Shown here: positions 1 to 10,000 of the stretch, piece by piece
Layout of the letters: the number at the start of each line of letters is the position of its first letter
Numbering within the stretch: the first letter of the stretch is position 1
NCBI RefSeq assembly: GCF_000003605.2
Contig: NW_003155237.1
Coordinates: 618,999 to 658,132 of the forward strand
Source: Saccoglossus kowalevskii
Lineage: Eukaryota; Hemichordata; Enteropneusta; Harrimaniidae
Length of the DNA stretch: 39,134 nt
Reading direction: 5' to 3'
Notes under the pieces: generated by a model
What the model saw: the letters and a program-made list of their open reading frames with translations, nothing else
What the model was told of the DNA's origin: nothing
The model's database searches: none
Made by a program: the position numbers and the translations under genes

Positions 1-1
1 T

Positions 2-521
2 AAGTTGTATAAATGGAAATTAGTTACATCATCTTCATGCTCTTTTTGTCATGTTAATGACGAAACCTTACATCACTTGTTTGTAGGTTGTCATTTTGTG
101 CAGGAATTATGGGAATTGGTGCAAGAACAGTTTGAAGTAATTAGACATATAAGTTGTAACTACAAAAACATCAGTTTTGGAATATACAACTCGCCAAAAA
201 ACAAAATGTTAAATCATACCATAATTTTATTCAAATGGTTTATTTATTTCTGTAGAACAAAAAACAAAATGTTGTCTTATGCATTTAGGATGTTTGTTCT
301 TTCCAATAGACAAGTTGAATATGAAATTGCAAAAAGAAATAATAAGGTCATCTTTTAAAAAATGGGAGAAAGCTGAAAACTAGCTTAGTAATTAAACGCT
401 GTATTCGTACACCAGATCATCTTTTGTTTTTGTATTTCCTTTTGTAAGTTTGTTTTTGTGTATGTAATTACTTTATTCGTATAATAAAAAAAAAAAAATA
501 ATAAAAATAAAAAAAAAAAAT
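2..521 (+). mobile_element. 3' end of a LINE (non-LTR retrotransposon), truncated by window edge
   Basis: An open frame runs from the window edge to a stop at 356-358. It begins with a Cys-x2-Cys-x8-His-x4-Cys cluster (CSFC at about codons 12-15, Cys at codon 29) followed by HFVQELWELV. This is the zinc-knuckle module (zf-RVT type) found just after the reverse transcriptase of many L1/Tx1-like LINEs. The reverse transcriptase itself lies upstream of the window. After the stop comes a short 3' region and an A-rich tail at about 486-521, the expected LINE terminus. In the next frame, a KKWEKAEN-like tail continues to a TAG at 381-383, so a one-base indel may have shortened the frame. The insertion lies in the last intron of the CPQ gene, in the same orientation. 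The clade is inferred from general style only. Confidence 0.75.
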
Positions 522-935
522 AAGCCCACAAGTAAAGGTTCCTTTATAACATATGTAAAGTATGTGATAAATGGCAGTGGTCGCTGCATTGCGTCTTTTC
601 CAATATGGGACTTGTAATGATGTGTAAAATGCATTGTTTGTTTACATGATATTTGAACATGCACTGTGCAATGATCATCACCCATTAAAATGCGTCGTAT
701 GAGTATGAATGCACCAATTTTGCTCAACATTCCTGTTAATTTAATTTTAGAAAAACAGTGCACAACGAAACCTTTTATTACACAAAATAAACCCATATTT
801 CATTTGTTTAAAAAAAAATGGCTGTGGGTGATACGAAACTGCATTTGGCCAAAATTAACAAAAAAACAATATGCCGTCCAATTTCAATTTCTTACTCACT
901 GTACTGACTAACAGTTTTGTAATTTTATTTTTCAG

Positions 936-1042
936 GTGATACAATGACTGTTATGGATCCTCATCAAATGGATCTATGTGCTGCTGCCTGGGCTGTGGTC
1001 TCTTATGTCTTAGCTGATATGGAGGATATGTTGCCAAGATAA
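936..1042 (+). CDS. CPQ: Carboxypeptidase Q, last coding exon (partial gene)
   Basis: CPQ (plasma glutamate carboxypeptidase, M28 family) is a secreted/lysosomal zinc dipeptidase. A TTTTTCAG acceptor ends at 935. The exon then reads, from phase 1, (G)DTMTVMDPHQMD, then AAAWAVVSYVLADMEDMLPR and a TAA stop at 1040-1042. From memory this matches the vertebrate CPQ C-terminus closely: DTMTV, DP-Q-M, WAVVSYV-ADME-MLPR. The Asp-Thr-Met segment follows the last metal-ligand region, which would be in the previous exon. The exon is 107 nt: two bases completing a Gly codon, 34 codons and the stop. The other exons and the catalytic residues lie upstream of the window, so function cannot be checked here. 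A LINE fragment sits in the intron just upstream. Confidence 0.88.
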
Positions 1043-1574
1043 AGAAGATTGACTGGGGCTATGTCATCACAATGCACTTATGTCTGTACTTATATACTCA
1101 GGCTGAAATACCATTTGGAACACAGATACTGTAAAACCATTTATTTTTAGGCTTTTAATTTCATTGTTTTGAGCAATTTCACTGGGTTTTTAATTTTACA
1201 AACTTGGCAGAGAAACACTTTGTTCTATTGTTATTCTACATGTTCACATATATTTAATTTAGTGAATTTTACTTATCATTGGAAATAAAAACCAGTGAAT
1301 AATTAAAGCATTTGTAGTACATGTATGTACAAACACCTACTTGGTTATTTGTTGAAAACATTGTACATAATAATTAGGTAATTGGAATGCCAATCAATTA
1401 AAGTACCGGTAAACTACTTTCATTTTAACATTTTGCTCTAAGATATAAAGTACTTGTTTTTCTTGTAATCACATGCCTCAAAGGTTTTTCTTTTTAGATT
1501 GTTGTCCCAATTTTAGGAAAAAATTAAATAAAACTTCTCTTTTTATGCAAAATCAAAATCAAAGTACAATTAAA
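1043..1574 (+). other. CPQ 3' UTR and flank, with a poly(A) signal
   Basis: This is non-coding AT-rich sequence after the CPQ stop. An AATAAA at 1284-1289, 242 nt past the stop, is a plausible poly(A) signal; another AATAAA lies near 1527. No other gene is visible. Confidence 0.5.
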
Positions 1575-3278
1575 CAAGACATGAATGTCACAGTCCCCGT
1601 TATTTGATTATAAAGTTGTACAAGGAACATCTGCAAACAGGTGAATAAATATGTACTCTTTGTGGGTACAACTCATCATGAGGTGATTTCCCATAATCTA
1701 GTTTTGTACTGACAACTAAAAACTTCCACTGACCCATGTTCAGAATCTCAGAGTACACAAGTGCAACAAAACTATTTGTCATACATGTATACTTGCTCAA
1801 GAAACTGCATTCATTAATCTGAGTGAACCTTGATGTACATGACTTCTTTGTTAATCAGGTCTTCGAATATTACCAGGACCTGGGTTTGTTTCAACATCAC
1901 CACTGTGCATCAAAATCATTTTCATGTTGTCAAATACAATTTGTTATTAACACAGTAAGGTCTATTATTTAAAATGTATTCATTGTACATGGAACAACAT
2001 CTGTTAATTGTTAAACAATTGTAAAAGCTATGTTTTCAGAGCAAGTACATGTAATTTGAGGAGCGTGGTCATTATTGCCAAAAGCAGATCTACTCATTTC
2101 AAGGTGTGATCCTACCACATATGAACTAAATTGGCCCAATGGTTGCTGGGATAAGAGCAAATAACTGCATTGATCTAATTTGCATATTTTTGGGAGGGTG
2201 TGGTCATTATTGCCAAAAGCACATCTACTCGTGCCAAAGTGTTATTATACCAAATATGATAAAATTGACACGATGGTGGTGGAGATAGCAGCAAATAACT
2301 GCATTGATCTAATTTGCATATTTTTGGGGAAGCGTGGTCATTATTGTCAGAAGCACATCTACTCATGCCAAGGTGTAATCCAACCAAATATGAACTAAAT
2401 TGGCCCAATGGTTGCTGGGATAAGAGCAAATAACTGCATTGATCTCATTTGCAAATTTTTGGGAGGGTGTGGTCATTATTTCCAAAAGCACATCTAATTG
2501 TGCCAAGGTGTAATCCTACCAAATATAAATAAAATCGACACGGTGGTGGTAGAGATAGCAGTAAATAACTGCATTGATCTAATTTGCATATTTTTGGGAG
2601 GGTGTGGTCATTATTGCCAAAAGCACATCTACTCGTGCCAAAGTGTTATTATACCAAATATGATAAAATCGACAAGGTGGTGGTCGAGATAGCAGCAAAT
2701 AACTGCATTGATCTAATTTGCATATTTTTGGGAGGGTGTGGTCATTATTGCCAAAAGCACATCTACTCATGCCAAGGTGTTATCATACCAAATATGAACG
2801 AAATCAGCTCAATGGTTGGAAATAGCTGGATTTAGCTAATTTGCATATTTTTGGGGTAGGGTAATAATAACCTAAAAGATGACTTCCGATGATAAGGAAG
2901 CTATTTTGAAATTGGGTTCTGAGAAATTGGTTCTGAGTTCTGAAAAGTATACACTACCGATCAAATACATTTGGTAAAACTTGTGAATCTGAAATTTAAC
3001 AGAATCAATTATTCTGAGCATGCTCAGTTGCTCTGTCAGTGCAGAAGAGAGAGGAAATTTTGGATGAAAATCTTGAAAAAGACCCACTTAGGATTTTCAG
3101 ATTTGGAAAAAAAAATTACGTGCCTATGTAACACATACTTGTTTATCAGCCTGCCAAGTTTCATTGACATCTGCTGCAGAGTCCCTGAGAAAATGTGAGA
3201 GATAACTTGCAGCAACTTCAAAATGAGACAGAAAGTAAATCTAGTACTCTCCTTTCAGGTTTCGCCTGAACAGGGACT
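1575..3278 (-). mobile_element. Helentron-like non-autonomous element with 134-bp tandem core (element A)
   Basis: On the minus strand the element starts next to a T-run with AGTCCCTGTTCAGG, followed by a hairpin (TTCAGG / CCTGAA, forward 3254-3270). Its other end carries the inverted motif AGTCCCCGTT (forward 1592-1601), then a small hairpin GACAT-GA-ATGTC (1578-1589), then CTTGTT on the minus strand. The inverted repeats are placed asymmetrically: one is terminal and one lies about 17 bp inside. Between the ends sits an array of about six 134-bp repeats. Ends of the same design occur at 4115-4656, 8046-9003 and 38458 onward. Short asymmetric terminal repeats, terminal hairpins, tandem cores and T/T insertion are known traits of Helentron-derived elements (HINE/DINE-1 type). 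The assignment is an inference. Confidence 0.5.
2050..2870. repeat. 134-135-bp tandem repeat array, about six copies
   Basis: The word TTTGCATATTTTTGGG recurs near 2179, 2313, 2448 (as GCAAAT), 2583, 2717 and 2840. That gives spacings of 134, 135, 135, 134 and a shorter last unit. Each unit continues with GGTCATTATTGCCAAAAGCA and ends with AAATAACTGCATTGATCT. Two subtypes are visible. Type A has GGCCCAATGGTTGCTGGGAT; type B has GACACGATGGTGGTGGAGAT. The order is A, B, A, B, B, then a diverged A-like unit. The array is the core of the element at 1575-3278. Confidence 0.85.
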
Positions 3279-4114
3279 AAAAATAGCCCAAGCACACAGA
3301 TTTTTGAAAAAAAAATGACTAGAATATTTTTTTTCTGGGCCTAATAAAATATCTGTGAAAATATTACAAGGTGTTTTTTCTGCAGACCTTGGTTGGTTGT
3401 ACAAGACTGTGTGTTGTCAGTTTATGCAACAGCACTCCTTTTGTATAGCAGGACATTCACTTGCTCCTTGCTTGTACAAGACTGCAAAATCTGGAGTCAA
3501 TAGATTTCTTCCTCAACTGCTGAAAAAGTTGGCATGGATTGGATTCAAACCCACCACATCAGGCTCTACCTTAATGACTGTGCTGTTGTGGAGATTCTTA
3601 CCAAGTAGACTCACGAGAAGGGTCATTCCAATGTCACATGGTATACATTGAATTATTAACAAGCAAACAATAGATCTTTTGCAAAGCAGCTGATTTTTAA
3701 TATGGTCTATCAGTACTCACAACTCTTTTTTGACTGTAAACGATGCTCAGATTTGTTAATTTTCTGACATTTTTAAATTCCCAAAATTTCTTTTTTTGTG
3801 AAAATGGCTAGCCTGAGGGCGTTGTTAAACATTGGAATAAAATATGAATTGATTTGCAGTACTTTTAGATGCGATCTCACTCTGCATTTCTAGTTGTCTG
3901 GCAAAACAACAGACCTTTATTGCAAAAAGACCATGCAGTCAATTGATCATATTTTTAATCTGTTATCCAGGTTTATTACATTTGCTTCCATTTGAATTCC
4001 AAAGATCTTTTCACAGGTTTCCACTATATTCAAGCAATTGTTCAAAAGATAATAGCTGGCAGGCAACTGGCTTATTGCATAAAAGAAGAATTCCCAGAAC
4101 CATGCCCACTTTTT
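3279..4114. other. Intergenic DNA between two repeat elements; weak tRNA-like box
   Basis: No supportable gene is present. On the minus strand, GGTTTGAATCC at about 3542-3552 resembles a tRNA or SINE B box. I could not fold a tRNA around it or find a good A box, so at most it is a decayed tRNA-derived fragment. An open frame over 3355-3651 matches nothing I recognise. Confidence 0.35.
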
Positions 4115-4656
4115 AGCTCCGCTGTCATCGCAGCTATTGGTATGGGGATTTCTCCGGCGTAGTCTGTCCCGCATGAAGTTTTCCTTTAAATGACTTCTTC
4201 AAAAGTACTGACCAATTACATTCATATTTGTACCAAAGGTACTTGGGGTGGTCCTCTGTCAGATTTGTTAAATTCGTGTCAAAAATTTGAAGTTTTAGTG
4301 AATATTTTTGTAGTTTTTGGTAAAAAAGTTATTTTCGACAACTGCTTCAAAACCGCAAGTTCAAATGCTGTCAGATTTTTTAAATTTGTCAAAATATGGA
4401 AATTTGGTAAATTTTATTTCTAACAACTAGTCCTAAACCGCAAGTCCAATTGCTTTCATATTTGCAGCAAGGATACGTGGGGTTGGTCCTCTGTCAGATT
4501 TGTTAAATTAGTTTCAAAATATGCATATTTGTCATTTTTGGTAAAAATTTTTATTTTCGACAAATAGTCCGAAACAGTCAACCACAATGTCACTTTACTG
4601 ATTCTTGTTCCATGATAATAAAGAAAGCGGAGCTATTTCGACAGTCAGGTCACTTG
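4115..4656 (+). mobile_element. Helentron-like non-autonomous element with a different tandem core (element B)
   Basis: The element begins after a T-run with AGCTCCGCT (4115-4123). The inverse, AGCGGAGCT, lies at 4626-4634, and the element ends ACTTG followed by TT (about 4656). As in the element at 8046-9003, one inverted repeat is terminal, the other lies about 20 bp inside, and the far end is CTTG before T's. Inside are diverged tandem units: TTGGTAAAAA, TTATTTTCGACAA and the word GGTCCTCTGTCAGATTTGTT recur with a spacing of about 237 bp, with a shorter partial unit between. The repeat sequence is unrelated to the 134-bp and 160-bp cores of the other elements. No protein is encoded. Confidence 0.45.
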
Positions 4657-5616
4657 TTAAACAGTTTAGGCAGAAACATGCATTACATGTTCAGTACTGA
4701 TGTTGTTTTGCACCAATTTTGAATAAAGATTCCCCACAGGTCTCCAGTTGAATGTAGCAGTAACAAACTGTAAAAATCCACCTGCTCTACTTTTTATGCA
4801 AAGATACCGACCATAGCTGTCAATGTTTAATCAGGACAATATCCTTTTTCTGAAAATACAGTACAAGCTGAACACTATGGATGGATATCATGGGGAAAAT
4901 TTATTTGCAAGTTTGTTGAAATCAATGCACATTACAGAGAGCAGTATCTAGACATATTCATTACAAAGGCAAGAACAGATTATATTCATCAGATTGTGCA
5001 ATGTATTTGAATAATTCAAATTCAGTATTGCAACTCATAGAAAGCATCCAGCCAGACTTCTATATCAAAATGTTTTTGTTTTTCAATCTAGCACATTGGT
5101 ATATTAGATTTCCTGCAGACACTGGTATAAAATTCACTCCACTTAGGGAAAAATGAATAGAAACTCAGCACAAATATATTACACATTTTTGTCATAAATT
5201 CTCCATCTTGAATATTGACCACAGTGGAAACGTACATGTCAACACAGCACCATTCAACAAATTTACGTAACAATTGCACGTCTCTACATTTATGTGAATC
5301 GTTTTTTTACCTAAGACAATGATGTAGCTTACTTGGAACAAGCAACATGTCCACATCTTCCATAATGCCGATAATCCCCCCCCCCCTCCCCTCCCCTCAC
5401 TGGTATGTCAAGGGACACATTAAAATCTTTGTTACTTTCAAAAGATAAAAGAAAATCAAAGTATAATTGGCCCTTTCACTGCCAAAAAAAATCACAAAGA
5501 AATGTTTGTCAACATTTACTTAAAAGTTAATTCAGTCAAATATTTTATTTCTTCTGGAAGCAATTATTTATTAACGTGATATTTAATAACACTTTAGTTT
5601 TTCTAATTGAATACAA
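4657..5616. other. Intergenic DNA without recognisable genes
   Basis: AT-rich DNA between convergent genes. The only notable feature is a C-rich run at 5376-5398, polypurine on the other strand. Small open frames here have no recognisable domains. Confidence 0.4.
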
Positions 5617-5957
5617 CATGTATTCAATAACATAACAGTAATCCCTTTGTAAATAGTCTGCCAGGCCACAAGACAGGTTGGGGGGTAGTATTCTTAATTC
5701 AACTTGCAGTACGAGCATACTGCAGTTTAAATTCACTTTACAATGTTACCATGGATACCATATATCCAGGGATAAATCTTCATGTATTCAATAACATAAC
5801 AGTAACACAAACTCAGTAATCCCTTTGTAAATAGTCTGCCAGGCCCCAAGACAGGTTGGGGGTAGTATTCTTAATTCAACTTGCAGTACTAGCATACTCC
5901 AGTTTAAATTCACTTTACAATGTTACCGTGGATACCATATATCCAGGGATAAATCTT
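5617..5957. repeat. Recent tandem duplication of about 164-177 bp
   Basis: The sequence starting CATGTATTCAATAACATAAC at 5617 is repeated starting at 5781. Both copies run through AGTCTGCCAGGCC, ACAGGTTGGGG and TACCATATATCCAGGGATAA. They differ at only a few positions, for example CCACAAG versus CCCCAAG and CCATGG versus CCGTGG. Copy 2 also carries a short insertion with ACACAAACTCAGTA. High identity and head-to-tail order indicate a recent local duplication downstream of RRBP1. Confidence 0.9.
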
Positions 5958-6958
5958 CGTAAATCTTGCATATGTTACAAGAGGGTATACTCTGATCAGT
6001 GATTGGCAACTACAAATCTACCAAGTTAAAGGAGTGTTACTTCTCAAATAGAATCATTTTTTTGTGTGTGGATATATAACTCGATACAATTTCAACGGAA
6101 GCCGCTAAGATTACAGACTGCTAGCATGACAGTATTCTTTATAGAGCATGTGATCAGCTGTGGTTTATCGGAATGCAGACTATCAGCAGCAACATCGAAA
6201 TGCTTCACACATCACACACTTACATTGCACTAAAATGCTTTCTTTGAAATCTGCTAGCTTTGGTCCAAAATTTTGTACACATTCAGGTGGGTTCGTATTC
6301 GGCAGTAAAAGGGCAATTTGTAAAAATAATATCTGTCTTGTGTACAGTCAATGCAATTTGCAAGTCTTCGAAGCTCATGGATAACATGGTCAGCTTAATA
6401 AAAAGAAAACACTGGAAGGCATACTACTTTAAATTATACAGTGTGATTGTGGTGTTCATATAAAACTACCTGCAATATAACAATTTTCTAAAAGATTGAC
6501 ACAACTTCAAACAGTTTCAGCATTGACAAGTTTTTGATTTCAGAAATTATGAAACAAAAACCCAGCATGAACCAACAAATTTAATCAGCTGTTCTTATAT
6601 TGCAATCAGTAGTAACACAAGCACACTATCATCTATAGAAAAGATCTACAAATTATACATAAACTACAAATAAAATTTAAGAACATAACAAGTATTTCAG
6701 AAGGCATTTTTTTTTTTTTTTTGCAGAATAGCAACAAACATGGGAAGTACCTTGTATAATATTGCAAATAAAATATTTGAAATAATTCTTTAAACTGATA
6801 AAATAAAATTTGGACATAGAGGTGCTCAACACCTGTTTATTGTTTTCTACTCTACACTGGTATATAGATTTCTGAATAAGAGGATTATCCAGTCTTCAAC
6901 TCTAATCTACCCAACACATAGGTTCTCTGATAATCTTCATCTGGCATTCTTTCATTCA
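5958..6958 (-). other. RRBP1 3' UTR and downstream flank, with a poly(A) signal
   Basis: The RRBP1 stop codon is at 6959-6961 on the minus strand. A minus-strand AATAAA lies at 6836-6841, 118 nt beyond the stop, and could end a short 3' UTR. A T-run lies near 6708-6722. No other gene is supported. The true cleavage site cannot be read from sequence alone. Confidence 0.45.
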
Positions 6959-7006
6959 TTATACTGACGTACCAGGATCACCATTTTTTTGTTCTGTTGT
7001 CACCTG
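6959..7006 (-). CDS. RRBP1: RRBP1 coding exon 19, C-terminus with PDZ-ligand-like GTSV
   Basis: After a TTTTCAG acceptor the exon encodes QVTTEQKNGDPGTSV and TAA (6961-6959), residues 1448-1462. From memory, human RRBP1 also ends in GTSV after an acidic/Gly/Ser stretch, while kinectin does not. Thr at position -2 and Val at 0 fit a class I PDZ ligand. The acceptor is a CAGCAG tandem (NAGNAG), so the first Gln may be optional (start at 7006 or 7003). Confidence 0.8.
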   Translation of the reverse strand, partial: QVTTEQKNGDPGTSV

Positions 7007-10000
7007 CTGAAAACAAATTTGAAATGTTTGTTGTTACAGAATATTCTGTAATGAATCTGATAACAGTAGCATGTCATCACGATGATTATGAACTTTCTAC
7101 AGGCGCCTAGTACCGTTCCCTAGGTTTGTGACTAACTTGAATATTTATTCCTGCATGCAAACTTAAGTTAGTCTCATATGAGAGGGCATTTAGGACCAAT
7201 CTGTCAAATTATAGTATAATTTTACTTTTGAAAATGTTCATTTGTTGCTCCGTTGAGCTGACATTGATAGTTCTAGTCAAGTGTATGTCAAGTTGGGACG
7301 AGCTGTTAACATGTTGAGAATGTATGGATAGATACAATAAGTGTTCAGTAGGCACAAGTACCAATAACTACAAGTGTTGGCATGAATAGTTACAAAACGT
7401 GGTGGTGTGTAATATAATAATTAACAACAATAACTGAGATAAAGAGAAGAAATGACAGCTGATGAAGTGACAGGATTACAAAGAATTCATTATAAACTAC
7501 TTTCTCTATGGCATGCTATGTCTACAAAGCAGAGCAAATTCACAGAAGGTGCATTAATTGTACTACATTATTCCCGTTACCAAAATTACCCATCATGCAA
7601 CATGAACAAGGAGATCGTGGCAGGCTGGACTTAACCATGCTAAATAAGCAGGGAAATATAATTGCAATTCTTGCAGCTAAGTTGCGGTTGCAGACATACA
7701 AGAATAATTGAGTTAATTTGCTGTTCCAATCCAAGGGAGGCTATATTTTTAATACGATTCAAGATTTTTCAATTTGTTGATTTAAATCTAAATTGTATAA
7801 AATTATTATATAAGCATTTTCAAATTACTTTGACCAGGAACAGGGGAAACCCTTTAACTATGTATGAATACAAATAGTACCATTTTAATGTGAATTGGCC
7901 CTGCGTTAGGTTGAATTACTCAGTACCTCTTCCGCTGCCTCAGCTAATTCCTTTTCTATTTTGCTCTGTGGGGGTTCACTCTCTACTCCCTGTTTCATAA
8001 TTCACGACAAATGGAAAAGGAGAAAAAAAGAAATTCAAAAAAAAACAAGTCATTGTCAATGACACGTCCCCGTTCCGTTCATATTTGAGTGACATATACA
8101 TTCAAAGCAGATCATGACCGAAATGCACCTGTATATGTACAACACATTGTACTAAATCTGAACAAAATCCATCCATGCATGACTGAGATCCAGTTCCGGA
8201 ATTGTGAAAATGCGTGATTTTGATGCATTTTCGGCCTTAAAATGGCCATCATTCAGCTATTGTTAAGCGGATCATGAAACAAATGCACATATCTATTTGT
8301 GACATGATGTACAATGTACCATGTGTGTGTGTGAAGTTTGAACTTGATCAATCCTGACATGTTTCGGATACGGATCCAGAACCTATTATGTTTAATGTAT
8401 GTACCAAATTTGAACAAAATCTGTCCATGCATAACTGAGATCCAGGTCCGGAATGGTTAAAATGTGCGATTTCAATGCATTTTCGGCCTTAAATCAGCCG
8501 CCATTTGGCTATCGTTAATGAGATCATGAAACAAATGCACATACATATTTGTGACATGATGTACCTTGTGTGTGTGAAGTTTGAACTCGATCAATCCAGG
8601 CATGTCTCAGATACGGATCCAGAACTGAATTCTTTAAAACAAAATGGCCGCCAGTCGGCCATTTCAAACCCGATCCAAAAAAAAAATGAAGTGCATCAAG
8701 GTCCTATTATGTTTAATGTATGTACCAAATTTGAACAAAATCCGTACATGCATAACTGAGATCCGGGTCCGGAATGGTGAAAAAATGCGATTTTGATGCA
8801 TTTTCGGCCTTAAAATGGCCGCTATTCGGCTATCGTTAATCGGATCATGAAAAAAATGCATGTGCCTATGTCCCATATAATGCGAGATGTATGAGTGAAG
8901 TTTGAACTTAATCGGTCCATGCATGTTCGAGATACAGGTGATCACGGACGCACACAGGGCAAAACACAAGACCCCGTTTTCGAACTACGTCCGAACGGGG
9001 ACTAAAACGTATCTAGGTAATATCAAATGTATACATCCATCACTGATCAAGACTATAATAACCCACATTTTCCACTGAGCACTAATACTTAGATGATGCA
9101 AAATATCACTTATTATGCTAAAACGAAAATGAATTTAGGTTGAATTAATATGAATTTTGAATTGATAAATGAAATGCTGTCTGACATATGAAATGAAATG
9201 CAGGATAAAAAGAAAGGTGACATGCGTAACACGGTGATGGAATATCTGTCCATGCAATTACATGGAAAAGCTTTAAGTGCGTTAAAGAGTATACAGTAGG
9301 ATGAAATCATTTTTGTCTTTGTCAAGAAACAACATTAAAGTAATGACTGAGAGTTCCATTCACCAATGATTTGAAAATACTTGCATTTCACTTACCTTTT
9401 TGGGGTCAAGCTGTTTCTGTAGTTTTTTATTATTCTCCCTTTCTGATACTAAAGACGCTTGAGTTTTTTTCAACATATTCTGTAATTTAGCAGCAGCAGT
9501 ACCCAGTTCTTTTGTTAGGCCCTTTTCTTTTACAAGATCACCATTTTTAGTCTTGAGCTCCTATGAAGTGAAATAAACTGGAGTGTTAGTCTTTGACTTT
9601 ATTAACCCAATCACACTGGATTCAAGTTTTGTTTTTATTAAATTACAGTCAGTCCTAATACTGACTGTAATTTCATGATATCAAACTTAATACATAATGC
9701 TTCATTAATGCTACCAATGCTTAGTATTATCAAACAATAATTTTACTATGATAACAAGCTGTAACAAAATTTAAATAATTGCAGGTGTGACGGACCCCTC
9801 AACCACATCTTCCAACCTTCTTGCCCGAGGGTGTTCAGTCTTATCAATAATTCCAAATTATTTTACCACCAACAAAACTATTTTATTTTTATTACCAGGT
9901 AAAACGAAATGATTATAAGAACTTCAAACTGTAATGTGACTACAGTTGAAATTATTGGTAGTTAGCAAGTATTGCAGAATGAATCTATATTCCATTCACT

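Noticed and set aside
2180-2835. Several overlapping short frames with repeated peptides (CIDLICIFLG...)
   Set aside because: They exist because the tandem unit is 134-135 bp; they repeat on both strands and lack gene context.
3530-3640. Possible tRNA gene or SINE (GGTTTGAATCC on the minus strand)
   Set aside because: No acceptor stem, no convincing A box and no anticodon arm; kept only as a weak tRNA-like note.
8664-8969. 101-residue minus-strand frame that closely matches a 103-residue plus-strand frame at 38540-38851
   Set aside because: The similarity follows from DNA homology of the repeat elements. The opposite strand is equally open and conserved, there is no domain, and the frame crosses tandem units.
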